NCBI RefSeq assembly: GCF_026212465.1
Contig: NC_080056.1
Coordinates: 11,788,241-11,852,240 of the forward strand
DNA length: 64,000 nucleotides
Reading direction: 5' to 3'
Source: Amaranthus tricolor
Lineage: Eukaryota > Streptophyta > Magnoliopsida > Caryophyllales > Amaranthaceae
Shown: piece by piece, positions 46,843 through 58,101 of the stretch
How positions within the stretch are numbered: position 1 is the first letter of the stretch
Layout: the number at the start of each line of letters is the position of its first letter
Notes under the pieces: generated by a model
Seen by the model: the letters and a program-made list of their open reading frames with translations, nothing else
The model's database searches: none
What the model was told of the DNA's origin: nothing
Position numbers and translations under genes: made by a program

Positions 46843-47625
46843 ATGGCGGCTCAGGCTCCCGAGAGAACTCTTAGACAGTCTACACAGCCCAAGGCTAGCA
46901 ATGTTACCGCGGGGATTAGGATGCCGACTACTAATGCTGGAAACTTTGACATCAAATCCCATGTTATGAATATGATCACGGGAAATCAGTTCTATGGTCT
47001 TGACAATGAAGAACCCGTTGATCATCTGCAAAAATTCCTTCAAGCATATTCTTTACAAAAGATTACTGGGATGACTGACGACGAGCTCTACTTGTACCTC
47101 TTTCGTTTCTCTTTGGCAGGCAAAGCTCAACATTGGTATTACTCTCTTCCCAACACCATTACTACTTGGGCACAATTGTCTGATGCTTTCCTAGTAAAGT
47201 ATTATCCCGGTTATAAGACTCATGACTACAGAGTTAAGCTCTATAGTTTCTCACAAGATGCAGGGGAGACTTTTCATGATGCGTGGGAGAGATTCAAAGA
47301 TTACCAATATATGTGCCCTCATCACGGTATTGAGAAGGAATTTCTTATGCAATCTTTTTATAATGGTCTTGATAATGAGACTAAGAGGATGGTAGATGGT
47401 GCGGCTGGCGGCTCTTTCATGAACAAACAAAATTCTGAGGCTATTTTACTCTTGGATACTCTTGCTGAAAATCAATGGAATAGCTCTTCTAGGCGCGCAG
47501 CTCAAGCACCAAGGAAGGGGAAGCATGAAGTTGAAACTTATTCCCTTCTATCATCACAAATCTCAGCTTTGAATGCGAAAATTGATGGGATGCACATGAG
47601 TGCTAATACATCTATAGAAGTCTAG
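46843..47625 (+). pseudogene. Athila/Tat-type gag, truncated at the 3' side
   Basis: The most plausible start is ATG 46843 (MAAQAPERTLRQ); the frame is open from 46633 but without an earlier ATG. The retrotransposon gag domain is clear: HLQKFLQAY, LFRFSLAGKAQHWYYSLP, TTWAQLSDAFLVKYYPG, WERFKDYQYMCPHHGI, QSFYNGLD and AAGGSFMNK. It ends after SSQISALNAKIDGM, where the normal protein goes on to a zinc knuckle. At ~47622 the element is cut off by unrelated AT-rich DNA. The domain itself is not interrupted. The lineage call rests on gag plus PBS. Confidence 0.85.
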
Positions 47626-47639
47626 TCCTTACATAAAAT

Positions 47640-48243
47640 TACTGGGATAAATATTAAACCAAGTCTTTATTTATGGATTCATCCCAATTTAATTTAATAA
47701 TTCCAATTTCCATTATTGAATTTAAGGATAAAATATTATGATTGGGATAAATATTATCACTCGTGACATGTCAACGGATTGGTTTAATTTAAATTTAATA
47801 ATACCGTTAATTATTAACTAATTAATTATTAACCGATTGCAACTTGTACCGTTAATATTATCACTTATAATATTAATAATTGGAATGTTGTAACTCACCT
47901 ATTAATATATTATCACTTGTACCGTTAATAATATATTAATAATTTGTACCGTATAACCCCGATGTTTATACCGTTATAAATATATTATTAAAAACTCCTC
48001 TAGACTAACTATTATTTGTATAATATACCGTTATAATATACAAATCTAGGGGTATATTATATTAATACTAAGTATTGTTGTATCATAAGTATTATATTGT
48101 TATTTTAGTATTGTTTAGTATTATATATTAATACCGTTATAAATACCGTGTATTAATACCTTATGTGATTACACCCCATAATTTATCGTACCTTTATTAT
48201 ATAATATATTGGTTACAGGTACCTTTATTAATACCGTGTATGC
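47640..48243. other. AT-rich DNA with repeated TACCGTTA motifs
   Basis: Low-complexity sequence with at least ten ACCGTTA/ACCGTGT phrases spaced 20-60 bp apart. At 48165-48190 GATTACACCCCATAATTTATCG is a decayed copy of the first bases of the gypsy LTR that begins at 48244. No gene. Confidence 0.6.
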
Positions 48244-50878
48244 TGTAACACCCCGTAATTTATCGGGTTTAAAAATAAATAATATATAATAAAATAAAAT
48301 ATAACAAAATAAAATAAATAAGTAATATTAAATTATATTATTTTACATAATTAATTATAAGTAACAAAGTAGGTTAATTTTAACGGTAACGAGTTTTATC
48401 GCATGACGTTTTGTTTCGATTGTGATAATAACACAATAATTACTCAATTAATTAGTTAATAATTAAAAAAAAATATAGGTGGGAATTTGAAGGGGGCTGC
48501 CGGTTTGGGGGTATGGGAGGAGTTTTTGTAACTCCTCTCATGATGGTGTAATTAGGAGTGTTTAATTGGTCCTTGAATTCCTAATTAATCCTAAGCATCA
48601 ATTGTCTTCCTCACACTACCTCACACTTTCAAAAAAATTCAGAAATTCTTCCTCTTCTTGTGCTTGTTTTTCGGCAGCCATATAAAAAAAAAAAAAACTT
48701 TGTTCAAATTCAATCTTCAAATCAAAGGGTAAGTAAGTTGAGTTGCTAATTATAAATTTTTATTTATAAGAAATTCTAGTATGAGATTATATAATATTTC
48801 TTTCAATATGATGAAATCCTATGACTTATTAGGAGGATTGAGTATTTTACATAAGTTTTCTTTTATAATCCTTTGATAAAATTGATTTGTTAAAAGGGTT
48901 AAATCATATCTCTGTTATGCAAAATTTTCCTTGATTTACATTCTTTAACAAAGTTTAAATTTGTTATAAGAATAAAGTTTATTCAAAGGTTAAAAATGTA
49001 TTTATTTTATGGCTTATATTTCTCTAGCAAGATGTTAGTTTGTTAGAAGAAATTTTAAGTGTATGGATTAAGTAATGTGGGTATCCATGAGTTTATAAAT
49101 CCTTTAACAAAATTTGATTTGTTTAAAGGATTGTCCTTATATATGTGTTTGATTCAAAAATGATGATACATGATTTTCTACAAAATTTTAATTTGATAAG
49201 AGAATCAAGTATTTAATTTAATTATCATGGGTTATGAAACTTTAATTGCTTTTGAAGGATCTTTTGGATTAATATATTTTAAATTGTTAGTTTTATGTTT
49301 TGATGATGGCTTGGATTGTTGATGGGATTTTATGTATTGTTACATGTGTGGAAATATCAAGTGGATGGTGGGATAGGAGATTTGGTTTTATTTGTTTTAT
49401 TTTAGTAAAAGGTAAATTTGGTTTTGGTTAGATATATTTTGGTATGGAGATTTAAAAAGGATTAAATAATTTAAATAAAAAAATATATATATAAATATAA
49501 TAAAAATAATTTAAGTAGCAGGAATTTTCGGACAGCAGCTGCTGCCTCGGTAGTGGCGCCCTGATCCGAGTATCGGGTGTGTTTCGTTGTGGTTTTATTT
49601 AACCGATGCGTTTTTTTAAAACTCGTAAAACGCTTAAAATAATTAAAAATAGTAATCGGATGCTAGAAATTATGAAATTTGGTACCCAAGATAATTGATG
49701 CGTTCCGGACGCAACGGTGAAGTCGGATTTTTAATTTGAATTTTCTAAACTGTCTGATTTGGCCATAAAAGTTTCTGGTCAGAATGGGAATTTTGGAGCG
49801 ATCATGAATTGGATGAAAACATTTGAAATTATCAAGTCTTTGTGATATTTTAGTAGTATGGAGTGGATTGTTTGTGTAAACCCGTTATTAAACGTGGTCG
49901 TTTTGTGTGTTTGTTAATTAGGACCTCGATTCATAAGAGGGTGAAATTCTTGTCGTGCGTAAACGTCGTTTGGATTTGCTGTGCTTAAAGGTACACGCTT
50001 AGACCATACTGTTTATATGGTTGTGCAAGTAATGTTGTTTTATTCCTAATCAAGGCATTGTAATCACATAAGGATTAGACACCTCAAATAATATGAAATG
50101 ATTATGTGGAAATTGAGAATTTATGGATATGTTACCCAAAAGGGTTAACAAATGAATTGGAAAATTATCAACTATTTTTCCCATGGCATTCAGGGATCTT
50201 TATGATCACCATGGGGGTATGCATACTTAGCCTTTGGCGACCCGAACAGGACGGGCAACGTCTTAGGTAGGTGGTTGCCTTGGGATTAGCTCTCCTAAGT
50301 GTATTCCACCAAAACAAATTGGAAATATGACTTGTACGACCCGCACATGTCGGGCAACGTTGCAAGGTTGGAAATAATGAACAAAGATTACATAATAGAG
50401 CCTTTGCATGCTAGGGTAAACACAATGCTTGTATTCAACCTGTTTAGCATATGTATGAAGTCTTTGACGTGTATTGGTTGTTCTTTGGAACCTGCTACGT
50501 GTTATCATACGACGTGCAGCAGGTTAATTGCAGGAGGGGGCTGGAGTGAGGATTCAGCTTAGAACCCGTAACTATCAAGTCTAGACTTACTTTGTAATGA
50601 GACTAAATAACTCAGTTTATGTAACCGAAGTTTATGATGTTTCTCTTTTATCACGTACAATTTTTAATTTGTTTAGAGGCCGGTGGGCTCTCGACTTGTA
50701 AGTAAAGACTTCCGCTGATTTGTTTGGTTTGTTTGGCGCTGTTTACCTTGTGGACCATATTCCTTTACCGGTGGGACGTTGACGATCCGAGTAAAGATGG
50801 GTTTCTTGCGTCCGTTTATGAACCGGAATCATGTTTTCACATGATTTCTTTCCGGGTCATTTAAAACGGGCTGTTACA
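48244..50878 (+). repeat. 5' LTR of gypsy copy 1 (2635 bp)
   Basis: It starts TGTAACACCCCG and ends CTGTTACA. Near its 3' end are two CCCG-N7-CGGG hairpin motifs (50240-50256 and 50339-50354), each within GACCCG...CGGGCAACGT. A frame at 50299-50562 is LTR sequence, not a gene. The inverted copy-2 LTR (58991-61648) is homologous along its whole length. Confidence 0.9.
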
Positions 50879-50880
50879 AT

Positions 50881-50892
50881 TGGTATCAGAGC
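50881..50892 (+). promoter_or_regulatory. Primer-binding site of gypsy copy 1
   Basis: TGGTATCAGAGC, two bases after the LTR; initiator Met-tRNA type. Confidence 0.95.
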
Positions 50893-51069
50893 TAACGTTC
50901 CCTAGGAGCTAAAAGGAATATCAGACCTTAGGAATGAGAGATGGGGAATGGTCGAATATATTGAATGTGTTTGTTGTGATGTATCTGGCTTTGGACCATT
51001 AGGGTTATATAGTGTTCTAGGTGTCCTTAGTTATCAATTTTCTTACCTGTTACTTTTCGTTATGTGTAT

Positions 51070-51768
51070 ATGTTCAGGAATATGAATTTGGGAAAGACAC
51101 CTATGGACACACACACCCCTAGTGGATCGAGAGAGGTACCGATGTTCGACTATGAAACTGCTTGGATAGAAGTCTCCAACGCTGACATATGGAAAATAAG
51201 GAGTGGCGAAAGTATCCAAGACTATAGGGAGAGGATGCTTATGGTCAGGGAAAAAGCCAATAGAATATGTTACGATTTAGATTTGGACCTAAATAGGTTA
51301 CATCGTTTGTCTGAATCTAGGAAGAGTGTAGCACCTGAGAGGAAGGGCGAGTCTCCAGTATCGGGCGGCACCAATGTGACCACGGAACCGTTAAGAGAGC
51401 GGATTCTTCCTGATTCCCCACAGCTGGAAACTGAGGCTCAGGAAGAGAGTGATATCGAGATGTGGGAGCCTAGTCGTGAACCGCCTACTTATATAGAAAT
51501 TTCCGGCGATGATGACGAGAGGGAGAACTGGGGATCGCATTACGACTTATATGGCTTTGAGGTTGGGTTTGATAGGGGGTGGTCTGATGAGGAAGATCCT
51601 AAAGAGGACGTAGAGGATGTACCATTAAGCAGCCCCAGTGATAGTGGTAGTGAATCAGATGGATCGTATTCAGACTCCAGCTCTGATTCTGGAGAAGACG
51701 GGGATGATGAGGACTTCGATATAGCAAGTTACGATGAGGGTGTTGACACTTGGGATGCTTGGCGCTAG
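51070..51768 (+). CDS. Extra ORF between PBS and gag (acidic protein of unknown function)
   Basis: ATG 51070 (MFRNMNLGK) to TAG 51766, 232 codons. The N-terminal half has a tryptophan-containing, charged helical-looking segment (SNADIWKIRSGESIQDYRER, then EKANRICYDLDLDLNRLHRL). The C-terminal half is extremely acidic and Ser-rich, with DSGSESDGSYSDSSSDSGED, ending DTWDAWR. I do not recognise it and it lacks gag or pol motifs. Copy 2 carries the same ORF (58779-58102) without a stop or shift at ~92% identity by eye, while gag and pol have nonsense changes in the same copies, which suggests it was coding and constrained. The ATG overlaps a possible splice acceptor (GTTCAG/GAATATG). Confidence 0.7.
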   Translation: MFRNMNLGKTPMDTHTPSGSREVPMFDYETAWIEVSNADIWKIRSGESIQDYRERMLMVREKANRICYDLDLDLNRLHRLSESRKSVAPERKGESPVSGGTNVTTEPLRERILPDSPQLETEAQEESDIEMWEPSREPPTYIEISGDDDERENWGSHYDLYGFEVGFDRGWSDEEDPKEDVEDVPLSSPSDSGSESDGSYSDSSSDSGEDGDDEDFDIASYDEGVDTWDAWR

Positions 51769-52196
51769 ATGTTCTATACCTTTTTATTTTGTTTTCGCAT
51801 ATTTCTTTGAGATATTTGAAGTTGTATCTTTTTAATCAAATAAGTGATAAGGTAATAATGTAACTCTTGCATGAGACGACTTTCGATGTATTAAAAGATA
51901 TATATATAAAATATTGAAGTGTGTTTGCTGTTCATACGGTATTGTAAGTTTGTGCATTACATACGTAATTTCCTTTTTGCAAGCACATATATATACATAA
52001 AACAATAATAATAACAATAATAGTAAATAACGTTAATAATGATAATGATAATACTTATATATATGTATATATATCTAGGGATATAAACGAACTAGTAATC
52101 GACTGTTAGGGTTACCCAGCAAACCTTGTTCTTTCTCCAAAGGCTACGAATCTTAGGACTTTCTTTTGATTTGTACCTTTTTTTCGTTTGCAGAAG
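51769..52196 (+). other. Spacer between ORF1 and gag, with a possible splice acceptor
   Basis: AT-rich, with short TATATA and AATAAT runs (~52000-52075). It ends in a T/C-rich tract and TTTGCAG (52187-52193) three bases before the gag ATG, a strong plant-type acceptor context. Conserved in copy 2. Confidence 0.6.
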
Positions 52197-53510
52197 ATGC
52201 CTCCAATTTCTAGGAAGAGTCTGTCTCGAGGCAATGCTAACCGTACGATAAGAAATCTGGTGAAAGCGTTAACAAGTGTAAGTGCACCCCGAGAGAAGTC
52301 TTTGTCAGAGTTAGCCTCAGAAATGAGCAAAAGGATTAGCCAGAGTAAACCCTCGACTTTCGATGGTAAGGGGGAACCATCGGAACTGGAACTCTGGTTA
52401 AGAGAATTTGACAAGCTTTTCGATGTAGTAGAGTGCCCAGAGGAATTAAAGGTCAATCAAGCTGCCTTTTATTTGGTGGGAGAAGCCGACTACTGGTGGG
52501 CAAACAGTAGATCAGGGTTGTTAGAGCAAACTGAGGGGGACTTTGGTTGGGATTTGTTCAAAAGGGCTCTGCGAGAGAAATTTTATCCGTTGCATGTTAG
52601 AAAGGATAAGTCGAACGAGTTCGCGCGATTGGAGATGGGCAGTATGACGGTAGACGAATATTACCACAAATTTATGGAATACCTCAAGTATTGTCCTGAT
52701 GATGTACCCTCCGAGGAGAAAAAGATGCAACGTTTTGAGCTAGGTTTGTCTTTCGATATTCAAAAGCATATTGAGAGTGACCGATATAACACACTGGAGC
52801 AGATGTATAAGCGGGCGTCACAAATAGGGAATATTTTGAGGAAAGAAATGGAAAAAGAGAAGGGTAATGTCCCAGAGAAAAGGAAGGAAGTTCCTGGCCA
52901 GGTTTTGGAGAATATGCCGGGCTCTTATCATAAGAAAGCAAGGAGTTTTGGAAATTTTCAGGGAGGCGGGTCTAATTCGAATTCAGGAATTAGGAACAAC
53001 GCGAAATTTGCTAAGCCATTATTGGATCGAGATGGCAATGAGAGGAGGTATTTCTGTAAGAGGTGCAAGAAAAATCATCCGGCAAAGGATTGTGAAGGAA
53101 ATCTGATTGAATGTAACTTTTGCCACAAGAGGGGGCATAGAGAGTTTGAATGCTACATAAAGAAAGGGAGTGGAAGTCAACATCCGAGTGGCCAAAACCG
53201 ACAGCAAAATTTAAACAACGCTGGTAGTCAAGCCAGTCAACAGCACGGGAATGGAAATCGTGGCAATGCTAGTCAGAGGTTCCAGCGACCTTTTTATGGC
53301 GGGCAAGGCCGAGTGGATGGGAATCGAGTAGAAGGGTCAGAAATGCAGCGCGGGGGAAATCACGTGGGAGGAAATAATGTACAGCCCGCGAGCGGAAGGG
53401 TATCTGCGGTCAATGCAAGAGAAGTTGACCAGGCAGCAGATGTGGTTACAGGTACGTTCGCCATTCATTCTATAGCTGTGAATGTATTGTTTGATTCGGG
53501 AGCTACATGA
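52197..53510 (+). pseudogene. Gypsy gag plus start of protease, copy 1; ends at a premature TGA
   Basis: ATG 52197 (MPPISRKSLSR). The retrotransposon gag domain lies at ~52340-52830: STFDGKGEPSELELWLREF, AAFYLVGEADYWW, EFARLEMGSMTVDEYYHKFM. A zinc knuckle region follows, with CKRCKKNHPAKDC and CNFCHKRGHREFEC (53055-53155), then a Gly/Asn/Gln-rich stretch and the protease active-site motif VLFDSGAT. The next codon is TGA at 53508, where copy 3 reads TGC, so a single base change splits gag-protease from pol in the same frame. Gag itself could still be made. Gag would build particles and bind RNA. Confidence 0.9.
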
Positions 53511-56393
53511 TCATTTCTTGCAAAGGGTAAGGTAAACGAGTTGAATTTGGGAACCTTTGAAAATGTTTCTTATACGGTGGCTGTACCATCGGAAAAATTG
53601 TACAGTTGTGAAAAACTGTATAGGGATGTACCCTTAAGGATAGGAAAGGTAGTTTTTCCTAGCGACTTGTATGTGTTAGATATGGAAGGTTTAGAAGTAA
53701 TTTTGGGGATGGATTGGTTGGGAAGGTATAAGGCCATTATTGAATGCAGAGAGCAGAGAGTTTTGCTGGAAGGACCACGTGGGGAAAGTGTTAGATATAG
53801 GAAGTTTCCCAAGGGACCCAGGACGAATTTGGTGTCGACCTTAGAGTTGCAAAGGCTTGTGAGGCAAGGACACCCTTTGTATTTATGTCATATCAGTCAG
53901 GGGGATAAGATAGAAGGAAATCCCCAGGATGTTGCTGTGGTGAATGAATATTTGGATGTTTTTCCGGACAAGATTTCCGGAATACCACCTCAACGGGAAA
54001 TTGACTTCACGATTGATTTGGTACCGGGGACTGGACCGATTTCTAAGGCCCCTTATCGTATGGCTCCAAAAGAGATGGAGGAGTTGAAGTCTCAACTGGA
54101 AGAATTGTTGAATAAAGGTTATATTCGACCTAGTGTTTCACCTTGGGGCGCTCCAGTTCTGTTTGTGAGAAAGAAAGATGGTAGTCTAAGGTTATGCATT
54201 GACTACAGGGAGTTAAACAAAGTAACAGTTAAGAATAGATACCCGTTGCCCCGGATAGATGACTTGTTTGATCAATTGAGAGGAGCCGGAATATTTTCGA
54301 AGATTGACTTAAGATCGGGTTATCATCAGCTAAGAATAGCTGAAGGGGATATATATAAAACCGCTTTCAGAACACGTTATGGACATTATGAGTTCACAGT
54401 GATGCCGTTTGGGTTGACAAACGCTCCAGCCGCGTTCATGTGCTTAATGAACCAAGTGTTTAGTGCGTACTTGGATAAATTCGTCGTTATCTTTATCGAT
54501 GACATATTGGTCTATTCGAAGGACCAAGAAGAACATCAGGAACATCTATGTTTTGTCCTGCAAACCCTGCGAGAAAATAAGTTGTACGCGAAGTTGTCAA
54601 AGTGTGAATTTTGGTTGGATAAGGTATCGTTTTTGGGTCATTTTGTCTCTAAGGAAGGTATTTCGGTGGACCCGGTAAAAGTGGAGGCAGTTCGAAGTTG
54701 GCCGACACCTAAGAACGTCACCGAGGTACGAAGTTTCCTAGGTTTGGCCGGGTATTATCGTCGTTTTGTTAAGGATTTTTCGCGTCTTGCTCGGCCCATG
54801 ACCTTGTTAATGAAGAAAGAGAAGAAGTTCCAATGGACGGATGAATGTGAACAGGCCTTCATGACTTTGAAAGAAAGGTTAACTACGGCTCCTGTTCTTA
54901 CTCTACCTGACCCTAAGTTGGATTATACTGTTTACAGTGACGCGTCGAAGAAAGGGTTGGGTTGTGTTCTGATGCAGGACCGTAAGGTGATTGCTTATGC
55001 ATCTCGACAACTGAAGGTACATGAAGTTAATTATCCGACCCAAGATCTGGAATTAGCCGCTATAGTTTTCGCTCTCAAGATATGGCGGCATTACTTGTAT
55101 GGCGTTAAGTGTAGGATTTACACTGATCATCAGAGTCTGAAATACCTCTATACCCAACCTGACTTAAATATGCGACAACGTCGGTGGTTAGAGTTGATGA
55201 CAGATTATGACCTGGAGTTCATATATCACGAAGGGCGAGCAAACTTGGTGGCCGATGCTTTGAGTAGGAAGTCTAGTCACTCGCTGTTTGCCCTGAACGG
55301 AGTTGAGGAGTTGCATCGGGATTTTGCTAGACTGAACTTGGAAATAGTACGTAAAGGTGAATTACAGGGGTGTCTGAATGCTTTGGCTATTCGACCTTCG
55401 TTCTTTGAGGAAATTTTGAGTTCTCAGGATAAAGACCCGAAACTCTTGAAATTAAAGGACCAAGCACGGGAAGGAACAACAAAGGGATTCCTTGTTCATG
55501 AAGATGGAAGCTTGAGGTTCAAGGGTCGTTGGTGTTTACCGACAGGGGAGGAATCTTTGAAGGAACGTATCTTGGATGAAGCCCATTGTACGAAATTTTC
55601 AGTACATCCGGGTGGTGACAAGATGTACCAAGATCTCAAGTTAATGTTTTGGTGGTCGGGTATGAAGAAGGATATTGCAGATTATGTCTCACGCTGTCTG
55701 ACATGTCAGAAAGTTAAAAGTGAGCACAAGAGACCAGGAGGGTTATTACAACCGTTAGAAATACCAGTATGGAAGTGGGATGATATCTCTATGGACTCTG
55801 TTGTGGGTTTACCTCGAACGAAAGCAGGTAATGATACACTATGGGTTATAGTTGATCGTTTGACTAAGTCGGCACGTTTCATCCCTATGAACTGTCGCTG
55901 GGAAATGGAACAATTGGCGCGAGCTTACATTAAGAATGTCGTACGATTCCACGGTGTACCCCGTACTATTGTGTCAGATAGAGACACCCGATATCTGTCA
56001 CAGTTTTGGCAGACCTTGCAGCAGGCATTGGGTACAACATTGCTTCATAGTACGTCGTTTCATCCGCAGACGGATGGACAGACAGAACGAACGAATCAGA
56101 TATTGGAGGATATGTTGCGCACAATTGCCATGGAGTGGCAAGGGTCTTGGGATGAACATTTGGATCTAGTAGAGTTTTCTTACAACAACAGTTATCAAGC
56201 TTCTATACAGATGGCCCCATTCGAGGCTTTGTATGGGCGTCGTTGTCGCAGCCCGGTTTATTGGGACGATTTTACTGAAGCGGTGACCTTAGGACCTGAA
56301 TTGTTGTTTCAGATGAAAGAGAAGGTACGATTGATAAGGGATCGGTTGAAGGCAGCACAGGATCGCCAAAAGTCGTATGCTGATTTAAAATAA
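53511..56393 (+). pseudogene. Gypsy pol, copy 1: protease remainder, RT, RNase H, integrase (3'-truncated)
   Basis: Same frame as gag, separated only by the TGA at 53508; first ATG 53541. Motifs, numbered from that ATG: protease region [15 protein letters not shown] with [20 protein letters not shown] and catalytic FIDD at 318-321 (54492-54503); RNase H with [10 protein letters not shown] and [10 protein letters not shown]; integrase zinc region ending CLTCQKVK; integrase core with [15 protein letters not shown] (~812) and [13 protein letters not shown] (E ~850). All catalytic residues are visible. The frame breaks off at ADLK with TAA at 56391, contributed by the junction, so the C-terminal integrase part is missing. 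Confidence 0.92.
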
Positions 56394-56427
56394 CCACATC
56401 TGTAACCACATCTGTAACCACATCTGT
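56392..56427. repeat. 12-bp motif in triplicate at the copy1/copy2 junction
   Basis: AACCACATCTGT repeated three times head to tail with no interruption. In intact family members (53437-53450, 62397-62410) the unit occurs once. ACAG lies at both edges of the unit on the - strand, which could allow slippage. Confidence 0.95.
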
Positions 56428-57666
56428 CGCCTGGCCAGCTTCTCTTGCACTGACCGCAGATACCCTTCCGCTCGCCGGCTGTACATTACTTCCTCTCACG
56501 TGATTTCCCCCGCGCTGCATTTCTGACCCTTCTACTCGATTCCCACCAACCCGGCCTTGCCCGCCATAAAAAGGTTGCGGGAACCTTTGACCAGCATTGC
56601 CACGATTTCCATTCCCGTGCTGTTGACTGGCTTGACTACCAGCGTTGTTTAAATTCTGCTGTCGGTTTTGGCCACTCGGCTGTTGACTTCCACTCCCTTT
56701 CTTTCTGCAGCATTCAAACTCTCTATGCCCCCTCTTGTGGCAAAAATTACATTCGATCAGATTTCCTTCACAATCCTTTGCCGGATGATTTTTCTTGCAC
56801 CTCTTACAGAAATACCTCCTCTCATTGCCATCTCGATCGAATAATGGCTTAACAAACTTCGTGTTGTTCCTAATTCCTGAATTCGAATTAGATCCGCCTC
56901 CCTGAAAATTTCCAAAATTCCTTGCTTTCTTCTGATGAAAGCCCGACACATTCTCCATTGCATGGCCAAAAACTTCTTTCCTTTTCTCAGGGGCATTACC
57001 CTTCTCTTTTTCTTTTTCTTTCCTCAAAATATTTCCTATTTGTGACGCTCGCTTATACATCTGCTCCAGTGTGTTATATCGGTCACTCTCAATATGTTTT
57101 TGAATATCGAAAGATAAACCTAACTCAAAACGTTGCATCTTTTTCTCTTCAGTGGGTACATCATCAGGACAATACTTGAGGTATTCCATAAATTTGTGAT
57201 AATATTCGTCTACCGTCATACTGCCCATTTCTAATCGCGCAAACTCGTTCGACTTATCCTTTCTAACATGCAGCGGATAAAATTTCTCTCGCATAGCTCT
57301 TTTGAACAAATCCCAACCAAAATCTCCCTCAGCTTGCTCTATTAACCCCGATCTACTGTTTGCCCACCAGTAGTCGGCTTCCCCCACCAAATAAAAGGCA
57401 GCTTGATTGACTTTTAATTCTTCTGGGCACTCAACGACATCGAAAAGCTTGTCAAATTATCTTAACCAGAGTTCCAGTTCCGATGATTCCCCCTTACCAT
57501 CGAAAGTTGAGGGTTTACTCTGGCTAATCCTTTTGCTCATTTCTGAGGCTAACTCTGACAAAGACTTCTCTCGGGGTGCACTTACACTTGTTAACGCTTT
57601 CACCAGATTTCTTATCGTACGGTTAGCATTGCTTCGAGACAGACTCTTCCTAGAAATTGGAGGCAT
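56428..57666 (-). pseudogene. Gypsy gag of copy 2, with one premature stop and cut end
   Basis: ATG at 57666 (MPPISRKSLSRSN). The frame is stopped by TAA at 57459-57457, where copy 1 has GAA, then continues in the same frame from ~57390 (VGEADYWWANSRSGLIEQAEG) through the gag domain and the two zinc knuckles (56826-56717). It ends in the linker before the protease. Past 56428 the frame runs into the triplicated motif and then antisense copy-1 pol, giving a meaningless tail. One base makes it a pseudogene. Confidence 0.88.
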
Positions 57667-58101
57667 CTTCTGCAAACGAAAGAAAGGTACAACTCAAAAG
57701 AAAGTCCTAAGATTCGTAGCCTTTGGAGAAAGAACAAGGTTTGCTGGGTAACCCTAACAGTCGATTACTTATTCGTTTGTCTCACTAGATATATATATAT
57801 ATATATATAAGTATTATCACTATCATTATTAACGTTATTTTACTATTATTATTATTATTATTGTTTTATGTATATATATACACTTACAAAAGGAAATTAC
57901 GTATGTAATGCACAAACTTACAACACTGAAAGAAACAGCAAACACACTTCAATATTTTATATATATATATATCTTTTAATACATCGAAAATTGCCTCATG
58001 CAAGAGTTACATTATTACCTTATCACTTATTTGATTAAAAAGATACAACTTCAAATATCTCAAAGAAAGATGCGAAAACAAAATAAAAAGGTATAGAACA
58101 T

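Larger units (their letters stand above)
48244..56390 (+). mobile_element. Ty3/gypsy element copy 1 (5' LTR, ORF1, gag, pol), truncated in integrase
   Basis: LTR 48244-50878, PBS, an extra acidic ORF, gag and pol follow in order; the element is cut at 56390 after the integrase core, and the 3' end with its LTR is missing. Integrase after RNase H, CCHC gag, a 2.6-kb LTR and the RT signature suggest a chromovirus of the Tekay/Del type, but the region that would carry a chromodomain is lost. The right end joins an inverted fragment of the same family. Confidence 0.88.

Noticed and set aside
50168..50562. Frames on both strands in the gypsy LTR, also present in the inverted copy
   Set aside because: They lie wholly in LTR sequence; conservation is shared by the whole LTR and no domain is visible.
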